Below, one piece after another: positions 18,647 to 27,479 of a stretch of 64,000 bases of DNA (positions within the stretch are counted from its first letter, which is position 1; each line of letters starts with the position of its first letter). The DNA is from an uncultured Eubacteriales bacterium (lineage in GTDB: Bacteria > Bacillota > Clostridia > Oscillospirales > Oscillospiraceae). Location: contig LT599017.1 of assembly GCA_900079765.1 (NCBI GenBank), positions 1,891,766-1,955,765 on the forward strand, given 5' to 3'. A program made the translations under genes and the position numbers. The notes below the pieces were generated by a model. That model worked only from the letters and a program-made list of their open reading frames with translations. It ran no database searches and was not told the origin of the DNA.

Positions 18647-19450
18647 TTATTCCCCCTCCAGCGTCTCATGGGATGCGCGTACCAGGGCAGCCAAATCGCC
18701 CCCATAGGGCCCCCCGGCGTCCGCCGCCAGATAGCCCAGGTATTCAATGTTTCCTTCTGGCCCCCGGATTGGTGAAAAGGTAATACCCTTTACAGTAAAA
18801 CCTGCCTCTGATGCGTGGCCGAGAAACTGCTCCAGCACCTCCAGGTGGACGGCGCTGTCCCGGACGACACCCTTCTTGCCCACCTTCTCCCTGCCCGCCT
18901 CAAACTGGGGCTTGACGAGGCAGGCCACCTTGCCCGTCTTCTTCAAAAGCCCATGGACGGCAGGGAGAATCAGCTTGAGTGAGATAAAGGACACGTCGAT
19001 GCTGGCGAAATCCAGCGCTTCAGGAATTTGCTCAGAGGTGAGGTAGCGGGCGTTGGTCCGCTCCATGCATACCACCCTGGGATCGCTGCGGAGGCTCCAG
19101 GCCAGCTGCCCATATCCCACGTCCACGGCGTAGACCTTTTTGGCCCCGCTCTGGAGCATACAGTCGGTAAAGCCGCCGGTGGAGGCTCCAATATCCGCGC
19201 AGACTGCGTCTTTTAAATTAATGGGAAAAGTCTGCATAGCTTTCTCAAGCTTAAGCCCCCCCCGACTCACAAAAGCAAGGGTCTTGCCCCGGACCTCTAT
19301 TTCGGCGGCCTCATTGGTGGGCGCGCCAGCCTTGTCCGCCTTCTGCCCCCCCACATAGACCTGACCCGCCATGATAACGGCCTGGGCCCTGGGGCGGCTC
19401 TCGGCCAAGCCGCGCTCGCATAGGAGGATGTCCAGTCTCTTCTTAGCCAC
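18647..19450 (-). CDS. tlyA: TlyA family rRNA 2'-O-methyltransferase (haemolysin-like)
   Basis: 267 aa. S4 RNA-binding domain at the N-terminus (residues 3-60, LDILLCERGLAESRPRAQAVIMAGQVYVGG), followed by an FtsJ-like SAM methyltransferase (CADIGASTGGFTDCML, motif I; DFASIDVSF, motif IV). Mycobacterial TlyA methylates cytidines in 16S and 23S rRNA; the haemolysin label is historical. The ATG overlaps the dxs stop by 8 bases. Confidence 0.92.
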   Translation of the reverse strand: MAKKRLDILLCERGLAESRPRAQAVIMAGQVYVGGQKADKAGAPTNEAAEIEVRGKTLAFVSRGGLKLEKAMQTFPINLKDAVCADIGASTGGFTDCMLQSGAKKVYAVDVGYGQLAWSLRSDPRVVCMERTNARYLTSEQIPEALDFASIDVSFISLKLILPAVHGLLKKTGKVACLVKPQFEAGREKVGKKGVVRDSAVHLEVLEQFLGHASEAGFTVKGITFSPIRGPEGNIEYLGYLAADAGGPYGGDLAALVRASHETLEGE

Positions 19451-21290
19451 GGCCGCATACCTCCAGCGCTTTCTTGAAAAGGCTCTTTTCGTCCAGGCCG
19501 CAAAGCCTGTAAAGCTCTTGTACTGTACCGTGTGTGACGAAACTGTCTCCCATATTGCACAGGGCCAGCCCCCGGGGAACTATCCCCTTTTGCAGGAGGG
19601 TGGAGCAGAGCCGCTGTCCTACCGAACCGGGGGCCATCACGTCCTCAGCGAACAGAAGCCGCCCGGTTTTCTTTATAGACCCCAGAGCGGTCGATAACTC
19701 AAGCGGTGTAATTGTATTTAACTTTACAACCTCGGCGGAAATGCCTTGTTCCGCCAGCAGATCGGCGGCAGCCAGAAGCTGATTAATGAGGATCCCATAG
19801 CCCATGAGGGTGATATCGCTCCCCTCCCGCAGCAGGACCGAGCCCGCGGAGCCTGAGTCGGCATGATAGGCCCCCTCTCCGCCCCGTGGATAACGCAGGG
19901 CTACCGGACCCTTGCAGTCGATAACCGCACGGCGCAGCATGGAGCGCAGCTCGGCGTAACTGGAGGGGCAAAGCACAGTCATGCCGGGAACGGTATCGAG
20001 AAAGGCGGCATCAAAAACACCGTGGTGGGTCTCCCCATCGTCCCCTACCGGTCCGGCCCGATCTACCGCTAATACTACGTGGAGTTTTTGGATGGCCACA
20101 TCATGGAGAAGCATATCATACGCCCGCTGCAAAAATGTGGAATACACAGCGAAGACTGGGATTGCCCCCTGTTTCGCCATGCCCGCAGACATGGTTACGG
20201 CGTGCCCCTCGGCAATGCCCACATCGAAAAATCTTCTGGGAAACCGCTGGGAAAACTCCTCCAGCCCCGTGCCAGAGACCATGGCGGCGGTGATGGCACA
20301 GACGCGCCCATCCTCCTCCGAAAGCGCGCACAGGGCCTTTCCAAAGACGGAGGAGAACGTTGTTCCACCCTTTTGAAGTGGCTCGCCATTCTGAACACAA
20401 AAGCGCCCCACACCGTGAAAGAGGTCCGGGTTCTCCTCTGCCGGCGCATAGCCTTTCCCCTTTACAGTTCTTACGTGGAGCAAAACAGGAGTCTCTATAT
20501 CTTTGCTATAGCGCAGAAGCTGAGTCAGCCCCCGGACATCGTGCCCATCCACCGGGCCAAGGTAGGTAAAGCCCATATCCTCAAACATGCTGCAAGGGAG
20601 CAAAGTCTCCTTAACCGCCTTTTTGATTTTATGGGTCACACGATAGATAGCCTTGCCGCCTGGGAGGATGTTCATGGCCTTGCGGTAGCCCTTTTTAAAG
20701 CGGAGGTACTGAGGCCGCAGCCGCTGGCGGGCCAGGTGTTCAGCAACGCCGCCCACGCTCTTGGTGATGGACATGCCGTTGTCGTTGAGGATGACGATCA
20801 TCCTCTCGCCGCTGTCCCCCGCGTCGGACAGGCCTTCATAGGCAAGGCCGCCGGAGAGGGCTCCGTCCCCCAGCAGGGCCACCACACTGTAATCCGCCCC
20901 CAGCAGAGTGCGGGACCGGGCCATGCCCACCGCCACTGATACAGAGGTGGAGGCGTGGCCCGCGATAAAAGCGTCGCACCTGCTCTCGGAGGGCTTGGGG
21001 AACCCGGAGACACCGCCAAAGGTACGCAGGGTGTCCATAATGCCGGCACGGCCGGTGAGCATTTTATGCGTATAGCACTGGTGGCCCACGTCGAAGACCA
21101 GCCGGTCCTCAGAAAAATCAAAGACCCTGTGAAGAGCCACGGTGATTTCCACGGCTCCTAAGTTGGAGGCAAGGTGCCCGCCGGTGCGGGAGACGCTGTC
21201 AACCAGCGAGGCGCGGAGTCTCGCGCAGAGGGCTTCGGCCTCGCTGTCCGAAATTACATGGAGATCCGGGATAGCTTCGGGTAGTATCAT
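19443..21290 (-). CDS. dxs: 1-deoxy-D-xylulose-5-phosphate synthase
   Basis: 615 aa thiamine-diphosphate enzyme joining pyruvate and glyceraldehyde 3-phosphate, the first step of the MEP isoprenoid pathway. Motifs: SRTGGHLASNLGAVEIT, FDVGHQCYTHKMLTGR, GDGALSGGLAYEGL with a downstream ILNDNGMSI (ThDP/Mg site), and the pyrimidine-domain GIAEGHAVTMSAGMA. The GGAGGT box overlaps an in-frame GTG, so the ATG at 21290 is used. It sits two genes downstream of ispA, so isoprenoid precursor supply and chain elongation are encoded in one transcript. Confidence 0.97.
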   Translation of the reverse strand: MILPEAIPDLHVISDSEAEALCARLRASLVDSVSRTGGHLASNLGAVEITVALHRVFDFSEDRLVFDVGHQCYTHKMLTGRAGIMDTLRTFGGVSGFPKPSESRCDAFIAGHASTSVSVAVGMARSRTLLGADYSVVALLGDGALSGGLAYEGLSDAGDSGERMIVILNDNGMSITKSVGGVAEHLARQRLRPQYLRFKKGYRKAMNILPGGKAIYRVTHKIKKAVKETLLPCSMFEDMGFTYLGPVDGHDVRGLTQLLRYSKDIETPVLLHVRTVKGKGYAPAEENPDLFHGVGRFCVQNGEPLQKGGTTFSSVFGKALCALSEEDGRVCAITAAMVSGTGLEEFSQRFPRRFFDVGIAEGHAVTMSAGMAKQGAIPVFAVYSTFLQRAYDMLLHDVAIQKLHVVLAVDRAGPVGDDGETHHGVFDAAFLDTVPGMTVLCPSSYAELRSMLRRAVIDCKGPVALRYPRGGEGAYHADSGSAGSVLLREGSDITLMGYGILINQLLAAADLLAEQGISAEVVKLNTITPLELSTALGSIKKTGRLLFAEDVMAPGSVGQRLCSTLLQKGIVPRGLALCNMGDSFVTHGTVQELYRLCGLDEKSLFKKALEVCGRG

Positions 21291-21306
21291 AAACACCTCC
21301 GGTGGG

Positions 21307-21783
21307 TTACATGCGGAAAATCACGACGCCTACCAGGCCGATGAGGACGCCCAGCAGGGCCCCCGCGATTACCTGAAGCGGCGTATGGCCTAATAGCTCT
21401 TTCAGCTCCTTGCCGAAGAGCTCGGGTTTCATCTCATTCCAGTGGTCCATTATATAGTTGAGGATTTTTGCCTGCTCCCCCGCCGCCTTGCGGACGTTGG
21501 CGGCGTCGTACATGACCACGATGGCCAGTACCGTCGAGATGGCGAAGAGGGCCGAGGAGAACCCATACAAGCTCCCCGTGGAGGCAGCGCAGGCGCAGAC
21601 GAAAGCGGAATGGGAGCTGGGCATCCCTCCGCTGGCCCAAATATAGCGCCAGTCCAACCGCCGTTTGGTGAGAAGAACAACAATTACCTTCAAAACCTGG
21701 GCCAGTGCCCAGGCGACCGCAGACAGAATCAAAATCAGGTTGCCCAGATGGTAGTTTGGCAAATTATAGTCAAGCTGAAACAT
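21307..21783 (-). CDS. Divergent PAP2 family membrane protein (DUF212, YuiD type)
   Basis: 158 aa with four or five membrane segments. It has the divergent-PAP2 motifs: GGMPSSHSAFVCA (residues 52-64, matching the PSxxH of phosphatidic acid phosphatases) and VVMYDAANVRKAAGEQA. A lipid phosphatase role is plausible, and its place between ispA and dxs suggests polyprenyl-phosphate substrates. Neither has been shown for this family. Confidence 0.87.
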   Translation of the reverse strand: MFQLDYNLPNYHLGNLILILSAVAWALAQVLKVIVVLLTKRRLDWRYIWASGGMPSSHSAFVCACAASTGSLYGFSSALFAISTVLAIVVMYDAANVRKAAGEQAKILNYIMDHWNEMKPELFGKELKELLGHTPLQVIAGALLGVLIGLVGVVIFRM

Positions 21784-21807
21784 AGGCCATACCCTCCCGT
21801 GTCGGTA

Positions 21808-22689
21808 TCAGTTCTCCCGGCCCACTAAATGGTCGGCCAGCCAGCAGAGAAATTCGGTCTTCTGAAAGCGCTCCAGTAGAGCCGCTTTTGCGTGGTTGGT
21901 CTTCTCTTGCACCAGATTTCGGCAGGCCACGACGCCCTTCAGGGCGACGAAGGTAGTCTTCTCGCTCTGGGCGTCAGAGCCAATCGGCTTGCCCAGGGTG
22001 CTCTGGTCACCCACAACGTCGAGAATATCGTCCTGTATCTGGAAGGCAAGGCCCAGGTTCTGTGAGTACCGGCGGACAGCGGCTCGCTCAGCCTCCCCCG
22101 CACCGGCAACAATGCAGCCGATCTCGGCGGCGGCGGTAATGAGTGCACCGGTTTTGAGTTTCTGGAGCTCCTCCACCTCGGACAAGGAGAGGGCATGCCC
22201 CTCCCCCGCCATATCCAGCACCTGGCCGCCCACCATGCCACGAGCGCCTGCGGCGGCGCCCAGGCAGGCTGAGATGGCTAAGGCTTTGTCTGCAGGCAGA
22301 GCGGTGCCGTGCTCGGCAATGGTTTCGAAGGCGGCAGTGAGGAGCGCGTCCCCCGCCAGCACAGCAGTGGCCTGACCATAGACCTTGTGGTTGGTGGGGC
22401 GGCCCCGGCGTAGGTCGTCGTCGTCCATACAGGGGAGGTCGTCGTGGATAAGGGAGTAGGTGTGCACCATCTCCACCGCGCAGGCGAAGGGCAGGGCGGT
22501 TTGAATATCCCCGCCGCACATGCGGCAGACTGCCAGGGTCAACACCGGGCGGAGGCGCTTGCCGCCCGACAGGAGGCTGTAATTCATCGCATCGTATAGG
22601 TCGGCCCTAGGCTCTCTTTGGGCAAAATGGCCCTTCAAATATTCCTCTACCCGCGCCATATCCGCACGGAGCTGCTGCTCGTAGTCCAT
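21808..22689 (-). CDS. ispA: Polyprenyl diphosphate synthase (farnesyl/geranylgeranyl type)
   Basis: 293 aa. First aspartate-rich motif DDLPCMDDDDLRRG, second DDILD, plus GGKRLRPVL near residue 44. It condenses isopentenyl diphosphate with allylic diphosphates to make short-chain prenyl diphosphates. Firmicute IspA normally makes farnesyl diphosphate; chain length is not provable here. GTG at 22701 would overlap GAGGAG, so ATG 22689 with that box 11 bases upstream is preferred. It follows xseB closely. Confidence 0.94.
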   Translation of the reverse strand: MDYEQQLRADMARVEEYLKGHFAQREPRADLYDAMNYSLLSGGKRLRPVLTLAVCRMCGGDIQTALPFACAVEMVHTYSLIHDDLPCMDDDDLRRGRPTNHKVYGQATAVLAGDALLTAAFETIAEHGTALPADKALAISACLGAAAGARGMVGGQVLDMAGEGHALSLSEVEELQKLKTGALITAAAEIGCIVAGAGEAERAAVRRYSQNLGLAFQIQDDILDVVGDQSTLGKPIGSDAQSEKTTFVALKGVVACRNLVQEKTNHAKAALLERFQKTEFLCWLADHLVGREN

Positions 22690-22697
22690 GCTGGTGC

Positions 22698-22931
22698 TCA
22701 CTCCTCGCCGTCCATAGACTGCTCGGCTGGAGTGCCGTCAGCTTGGGCCGTCAGCTTAACAACCTGCTGCTCCGCCTTGTCCAGGAGGGTGGAGCACTTC
22801 TTCATGAGGGCGGTCCCCTCCTCAAAGAGAGCGAGAGAGTCCTCCATGGGAGCATCCCCCTGCTCCAGCTTGGTGACTATCTCCTCTAGGCGGGCCATGG
22901 CCTGCTCGAAGGTCAATTTTTTCTCTGCCAT
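22698..22931 (-). CDS. xseB: Exodeoxyribonuclease VII small subunit
   Basis: 77 aa, with the pattern LTFEQAMARLEEIVTKLEQGDAPMEDSLALFEEG and a helical Lys/Gln tail. It forms a complex with XseA that degrades single-stranded DNA from both ends. It lies directly after xseA, as in most Firmicutes. Confidence 0.95.
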   Translation of the reverse strand: MAEKKLTFEQAMARLEEIVTKLEQGDAPMEDSLALFEEGTALMKKCSTLLDKAEQQVVKLTAQADGTPAEQSMDGEE

Positions 22932-22975
22932 CGGTATTTCTCCTTATGAGGCGGAGCTTTGCCCCCGCCCTGCAT

Positions 22976-24175
22976 TCACGTTTCTGTTGTAATTCTTATA
23001 TTGCCGTCGGACACGCGTAGGACAAGCCTCTCCCCTGGCATTACGTCCTTAACCGAGCGCACCACGTCGCCATCCTCCTTCTGGGCGATGGCATAGCCCC
23101 GACCCAGGACCTTAAGGGGACTCATGGCATCCAGCGCGGCGGCCAACCGGGCGAAACGGGCGCGTTCCCGGCCCAGGGCGGCGGTTAGCCCGTGGGCCAA
23201 CCGGTCCCGCTGGTAGTCCAGCAACACCCGACGGTCTTGGATATAGTTGAGAGGGCTTTGTAAGGCGCGGCTCCTTGACAGGTACTCGAGTCTCTGGCGT
23301 TCCCTGGTCAGACGCCGCGAGGTGGCCTGGGAGAACCGGTCTGAGAGACGGTAAAGCCGCTCGTAGATATCGTTCTGGTCAGGCACCGCCAGCTCGGCGG
23401 CGTTGGAGGGCGTGGCAGCCCGCAGGTCGGCCACAAAGTCGGCGATGGTCACGTCAGGCTCGTGCCCCACGGCGGAGATGACGGGTATCTCTGAGGCGTA
23501 GATGGCCTTTGCCACCACTTCCTCGTTGAAGGCCCACAGGTCTTCCATAGAGCCGCCGCCCCGGCCGGTGATGATAAGGTCAGCGCAGCGGTAGCGGTTG
23601 ACCCAGGAGATGGCCGCGGCGATCTCTGCCGGAGCCTCGGCCCCCTGGACCCGCACGGGCACCACCGCCACCTTGGACATGGGCCAGCGGGCCCCTAAGA
23701 TGCGCAGCATGTCCCGCACTGCCGCCCCCGCCGGAGAGGTCACCAGCGCGATGCGGGCGGGAAATTTGGGGATGGGCTTTTTATGGCCCTCGTCGAAAAG
23801 GCCCTCGGCCTGGAGCTTTGCCTTGAGCTGCTCGAAGGCGACATGCAGGTCTCCCGCGCCGTCGGGCGTCATGCCGCCGCAGTAGAGTTGGTACTGCCCA
23901 TCCCGGGGAAAGACGGTCACGCGCCCATAGGCGATGACCTTCATGCCATTCTCCGGCCGGAAACGCATCCCGACGGCCTCCCGGCGAAACATGACGCAGC
24001 GCAGCACGCCTTCGGCGTCCTTAAGTGAAAAGTAGTGATGCCCCGAGGGGTAGACCTTATAGTTGGAGAGCTCGCCGCGGACGGCCACCTCGGCCAGCAC
24101 GGCGTCCCCATCCATGAGAGACTTGATGTACCCGTTGAGCTGGGAGACGCTGAGGACGGCCTCTTCCCTTCTCAT
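22976..24175 (-). CDS. xseA: Exodeoxyribonuclease VII large subunit
   Basis: 399 aa. N-terminal OB fold (LSVSQLNGYIKSLMDGD, VRGELSNYKVYPSGHHYFSLKD), then the catalytic core with IALVTSPAGAAVRDML, DLIITGRGGGSMEDLWAFNEE and ISAVGHEPDVTIADFVADLRAATPSNAAE. The C-terminus is coiled coil. The ATG at 24175 follows GGGAGGG and overlaps the upstream TAA by one base (TAATG). An open frame extends 51 codons upstream, but that part is the shadow of the neighbouring gene. Confidence 0.96.
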   Translation of the reverse strand: MRREEAVLSVSQLNGYIKSLMDGDAVLAEVAVRGELSNYKVYPSGHHYFSLKDAEGVLRCVMFRREAVGMRFRPENGMKVIAYGRVTVFPRDGQYQLYCGGMTPDGAGDLHVAFEQLKAKLQAEGLFDEGHKKPIPKFPARIALVTSPAGAAVRDMLRILGARWPMSKVAVVPVRVQGAEAPAEIAAAISWVNRYRCADLIITGRGGGSMEDLWAFNEEVVAKAIYASEIPVISAVGHEPDVTIADFVADLRAATPSNAAELAVPDQNDIYERLYRLSDRFSQATSRRLTRERQRLEYLSRSRALQSPLNYIQDRRVLLDYQRDRLAHGLTAALGRERARFARLAAALDAMSPLKVLGRGYAIAQKEDGDVVRSVKDVMPGERLVLRVSDGNIRITTET

Positions 24176-25122
24176 TACGCTCCCTCCCCACCGTATAGGC
24201 CCCTCCGGGCCAGAATCGCCGTGCCCATGGCGTTGTCGGTAGAGTACCGCGGTTCGGCGAATATGCAGCCGCAGAACTCCGTTAAATGATCGCGCAGCAT
24301 CCGGTTGGAGGCCACACCCCCGGAGCACAGTACTGGCAGCCCTGGATACTGCTCCTGGGCTGCTACTGTGGCCCGGCGCACCGCGGAGACCACCGTGGCA
24401 AGAGTGAAACGGGCGATGTTCTCGGGCCTCTCTCCTTGCTCCGCCAAGGCCTTGACCTTATTCTCCACACCCGAGAGAGAAAACGCAAGGTCGTTTACCT
24501 TTACACTAAATTCCAAGGCCTTATCCGCCTCCTGGGCTAAGATGTCCACCGCCTTCCCTGCCGGGAACGGGAGGCCCAGTAGGACACCGGAACGGTCGAT
24601 GAGCTGGCCGGCAGAAATGTCACTGGTACCACCGATACAGAGGGCTTTGACATTGACTCCCTCCGGTTCCACCAATAAGAGTTCGGTGGTGCCCCCGGAC
24701 AGATGCCAGGCCAAAAAAGGTCCATCCAACAGGTCGAGCCGACCCGCCGACCATGCAGCGGCGGCCAAGTGTCCCTGCTGGTGAGAGACAGGAAAGTAGG
24801 GAGCGTTCAAACTATCCGCAAGCGAGCGGCCAAAGCCCTCCCCAGCGAGAAAGCAGGGCATATAGGAGCCCTCCACCGCCCTAGGGCGGGTACTGGCCCC
24901 CACGGCTTCGATCCCATGGAGCAGACCCTTTTCCTGGAGAGCGTCGAAGAGCTCAGGCAGGCGCTTTACGTGCTGAAAGAGCGCGTCCGACTGCCGCAGG
25001 CCCAGCGTTCCGGCGGGGACGTCCAGAAGCCTGCTGACGTTCTCCCCTTCCATGCCGTCAAAGAGGGCCACGGAGGTGGTGTAGTTGCTGGTATCGAGCC
25101 CCAGACAGACGGGGGTGGTCAT
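24175..25122 (-). CDS. Kae1/TsaD-like M22 family paralogue
   Basis: 315 aa. ASKHA fold related to TsaD: LGLDTSNYTTSVAL start, metal-type HxxxH as His114 and His118 (VSHQQGH), CSGGVASNRMLR near the end and YSTDNA. It differs from true TsaD in having SGGTTELL where TsaD has SGGHTxL, and in being about 20-30 residues shorter. TsaD makes the t6A tRNA modification; this paralogue's role is unknown. ATGA overlap joins it to nusB, and TAATG joins it to xseA. Confidence 0.8.
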   Translation of the reverse strand: MTTPVCLGLDTSNYTTSVALFDGMEGENVSRLLDVPAGTLGLRQSDALFQHVKRLPELFDALQEKGLLHGIEAVGASTRPRAVEGSYMPCFLAGEGFGRSLADSLNAPYFPVSHQQGHLAAAAWSAGRLDLLDGPFLAWHLSGGTTELLLVEPEGVNVKALCIGGTSDISAGQLIDRSGVLLGLPFPAGKAVDILAQEADKALEFSVKVNDLAFSLSGVENKVKALAEQGERPENIARFTLATVVSAVRRATVAAQEQYPGLPVLCSGGVASNRMLRDHLTEFCGCIFAEPRYSTDNAMGTAILARRGLYGGEGA

Positions 25123-25628
25123 TGGTCGCCCTGCTCCGTCTCGGCGTCGAAAATGCCCTCCGCCATGACGGGGGAGCGCTCCGGGATGCTCTCCTTGCGG
25201 ACAAAGGAACCTAAGATGCCGTTGATAAAGGAGACCACGTCCTGGTCCTCATAGTGCTTGGCCAGCTCCACCGCCTCGTTGATGGCGGCGGCATTGGGCA
25301 CGTCCTGCATATAGAGGATCTCATACATGGCGACGCGCATGATGGCAATGGACACCCGGGGAAGCCGGGAAAAATTCCAGCCGATTGCATAGCGGGAGAT
25401 GTACTCGTCCAGCTCCGCGCAATGGAGATAGACACCCCGCACCAGGGCGGCAATATACGCCCGCTGTTTTTCATTGGGAAATTCGGCATATAGGGGCTCC
25501 TCCTCGCCGATTAGGGAGAAGACAGGGCGGGTCAGGGCGTTTTCCAAGAGCTGGTCGGCAGTCTCGTTGGAAAAACTGAGTTCGAAAGCGAGGTGTACGG
25601 CAATCTCTCTGGCGTTGCTTCTGGTCAT
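25119..25628 (-). CDS. nusB: Transcription antitermination factor NusB
   Basis: 169 aa. All-helical NusB domain with REIAVHLAFELSF at the start and PRVSIAIMRVAMYEILYMQDVPNAAAINEAVELAKHYEDQDVVSFINGILG at the core. It binds boxA RNA with NusE for rRNA antitermination. ATG 25628 follows GGAGG by 7 bases; a longer open frame upstream has no start signal. A TATAAT at 25711-25716 (minus strand) may be the operon promoter, with only a weak -35 box. First gene of the run to recN. Confidence 0.95.
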   Translation of the reverse strand: MTRSNAREIAVHLAFELSFSNETADQLLENALTRPVFSLIGEEEPLYAEFPNEKQRAYIAALVRGVYLHCAELDEYISRYAIGWNFSRLPRVSIAIMRVAMYEILYMQDVPNAAAINEAVELAKHYEDQDVVSFINGILGSFVRKESIPERSPVMAEGIFDAETEQGDQ

Positions 25629-25765
25629 AAAACATCCTCCGTATGCGGTAGGGACAAATGTGCCACCGATTGAAAAGGGTCGCCCCCAAGGCAATCAATG
25701 TATACTCACCATTATATACAATCCCATCCAAAAGATAAACCCCTATTTTCGCATAAAAACGCATA

Positions 25766-25804
25766 AAAAACCTTGAGCGTCGACAATGCGCGCTCAAGGT
25801 TTTT
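25766..25804. terminator. Terminator after the Asp23 gene
   Basis: AAAAACCTTGAGCG and CGCTCAAGGTTTTT around an 11-base loop; symmetric, so active in both directions. Confidence 0.85.
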
Positions 25805-25826
25805 CTAAGCGGTAGGGGCAGTAAGG

Positions 25827-26216
25827 TTACGGGCGCTTGGGTTCTTTTTCAAAGATAACACCGGTGACGTTGACGTTGACGCTGGCTGCCGTGAGGCCGC
25901 TCATATTCTCAATGCCCGCCTGAACGGCGTCCTGCACGTGACGGGCCACATCCAGGATGGTGTAGCCGTACTTGATCAGGATGGAAACGTCCACGTTCAG
26001 GCTGCCGTCCTCGTTGGAGGACACATGCACACCCTTGGCGATGTTCTTCTTGCCGCCCAGCATTTCCACAATGTCGTTGCCCAGGTTTGCGGACAGGCTG
26101 CCCACGCCCTCCACCTCAAGCGCGGCGGCGGCGGCCATGACGCTCAACACGTCCTGGGATATATGGATGTTCCCCATCTCGTCCGTACGGGAGATGTAAT
26201 CCTTGATTTCACTCAT
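25827..26216 (-). CDS. Asp23/Gls24 family envelope stress protein
   Basis: 129 aa. Family pattern: GNIHISQDVLSVMAAAAALEVEGVGSLSANLG, KGVHVSSNEDGSLNVDVSILIKYGYTILDVARHVQDAVQAGIENMSGLTAASVNVNVTGV. Family members are abundant cytosolic proteins tied to the cell envelope and alkaline or wall stress. It has its own promoter and terminator. It is often found beside nusB in clostridia, as here. Confidence 0.93.
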   Translation of the reverse strand: MSEIKDYISRTDEMGNIHISQDVLSVMAAAAALEVEGVGSLSANLGNDIVEMLGGKKNIAKGVHVSSNEDGSLNVDVSILIKYGYTILDVARHVQDAVQAGIENMSGLTAASVNVNVTGVIFEKEPKRP

Positions 26217-26253
26217 AAGGGGTCACGCTCCTATTCGTCGTTACTCTGCTGGT

Positions 26254-26282
26254 ATTGTACCACGGGCGGAGAAAAATAACAA
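26254..26282 (-). promoter_or_regulatory. Asp23 gene promoter
   Basis: TTGTTA (26277-26282), 17-base spacer, TACAAT (26254-26259). Confidence 0.65.
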
Positions 26283-26312
26283 TTGGTTTTTTGTTTTGTC
26301 TTGAAACGGCAA

Positions 26313-26338
26313 GGAGAGCGGGAAATTTCCCGCTCTCC
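26313..26338. terminator. Hairpin after spoIIIAH
   Basis: A perfect 26-bp palindrome, GGAGAGCGGGAAA with TTTCCCGCTCTCC. There is only a weak T-run on the minus side, so it may act as a terminator and mRNA stabiliser at the end of the spoIIIA operon. Confidence 0.65.
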
Positions 26339-26351
26339 GATCAGTTCAGTA

Positions 26352-26933
26352 TTACTGCTCTGCCTCGATAATTTTTATCTGGCTGGCCGAGAAACCGGTC
26401 TGTTCGGTGACGATCTCGGAAATTTTGGCCACGTCAGCGTCGGTGAGACCGGTGTCCCCATCAGCCGCCACCACCACGGAGACGCTCTTGTCTCCGATGA
26501 AGGCCACGCAGTCGGCGTAGCCCTTGGCTGTCACCAGGTTTTCGATCTGGGCTTCGCTGACTGTGAGGCTCGCCATGGTCTGGATCGAATTGTTAGCCTC
26601 GTCCTTCATGGTCTGGTTCGCGTCCTGAGCGCTGGCTGCCTGCTGAAGGAGGGAGAGGGCGTTATCCCGGGACTGCTGGCGGTTGAGCCGGGCCGCGTCA
26701 AAGTAACCGGTGGTGGTGATGGGGTCCTCAGCGTTGGTGAGCGCGCCGTCATTGCCGCTGCCGCCCAAGAGCGGGTCGTCGGTCTTGTTGCCTACCAGGG
26801 CGGCCTGGCCCAGTGTCTTGCCCGCGTCTGCCGCGTCGCCGCTGTCCCTGTGGTAGGACCAATTGAGATATACCGCCACGCACACGAACAGGACGATGGC
26901 GGCCACCACCGCGTTTCTTTTCCAAAGTTTCAT
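26352..26933 (-). CDS. spoIIIAH: Stage III sporulation protein AH
   Basis: 193 aa. One N-terminal membrane segment (about residues 8-26, NAVVAAIVLFVCVAVYLNW), a low-complexity linker, then the YscJ/FliF-like ring-building domain (SLTVSEAQIENLVTAKGYADCVAFIGDKSVSVVVAADG). SpoIIIAH spans the mother-cell membrane and docks to forespore SpoIIQ to form the feeding channel. ATG 26933 is preferred over an in-frame TTG two codons earlier. Confidence 0.95.
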   Translation of the reverse strand: MKLWKRNAVVAAIVLFVCVAVYLNWSYHRDSGDAADAGKTLGQAALVGNKTDDPLLGGSGNDGALTNAEDPITTTGYFDAARLNRQQSRDNALSLLQQAASAQDANQTMKDEANNSIQTMASLTVSEAQIENLVTAKGYADCVAFIGDKSVSVVVAADGDTGLTDADVAKISEIVTEQTGFSASQIKIIEAEQ

Positions 26934-26960
26934 TTTCAAACCAATCCTTTCATTGTGGTT

Positions 26961-27479
26961 TTAATTTCCCTTGCATACGGAGATTCTGGCCGCGCCTAGG
27001 CCGGTGACCGCCGCGACGGCCTCGGTTATTTTCAGCTTGACCGCCGCCTCCCCCCCGCCCGGACAGATAATAAGTGCCCCCTGGTACTGGGGGTAGACCT
27101 GCTGGAGCACCACCGCGTCCTGGGTACCGGAGCCCTTGGAGACCACCACCGTTGTGGAGGAGTTCTCGTCGGCTGAGGCGCTCTCGTCCACCGCCACCAC
27201 CTGCCGAGGGCCGCTTTTCAGCGTGAGGATTACCTTGGCCTTCCCTGCGCCGGATATCTCCGAGATGGCGTCGGCCAGCTTTTCTTCCATTGCGGCGAGG
27301 TCGAATTCAACAGTACTGCCTACCAAGGCGGGCGTTGGGACCGCTTCCTCCTCTCCGCCGAAGCTTGGCAGGAGCAGCAGGATGACCCCTACCAAAATGA
27401 CGAGAAACACATATTTATACTGGCTGAAGAGGCCCACCAATTTTTCACCCCAGCCCTTTAGATCCAAATTCCCTTTCAT
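26961..27479 (-). CDS. spoIIIAG: Stage III sporulation protein AG
   Basis: 172 aa. Cytosolic N-terminus, membrane segment YVFLVILVGVILLLLPSF (about 24-41), then a ring-building domain with LADAISEISGAGKAKVILTLKSG and YPQYQGALIICPGG. SpoIIIAG forms the large ring of the feeding tube in B. subtilis. GGGAGG lies upstream, and ATGA overlaps the spoIIIAF stop. Confidence 0.95.
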   Translation of the reverse strand: MKGNLDLKGWGEKLVGLFSQYKYVFLVILVGVILLLLPSFGGEEEAVPTPALVGSTVEFDLAAMEEKLADAISEISGAGKAKVILTLKSGPRQVVAVDESASADENSSTTVVVSKGSGTQDAVVLQQVYPQYQGALIICPGGGEAAVKLKITEAVAAVTGLGAARISVCKGN

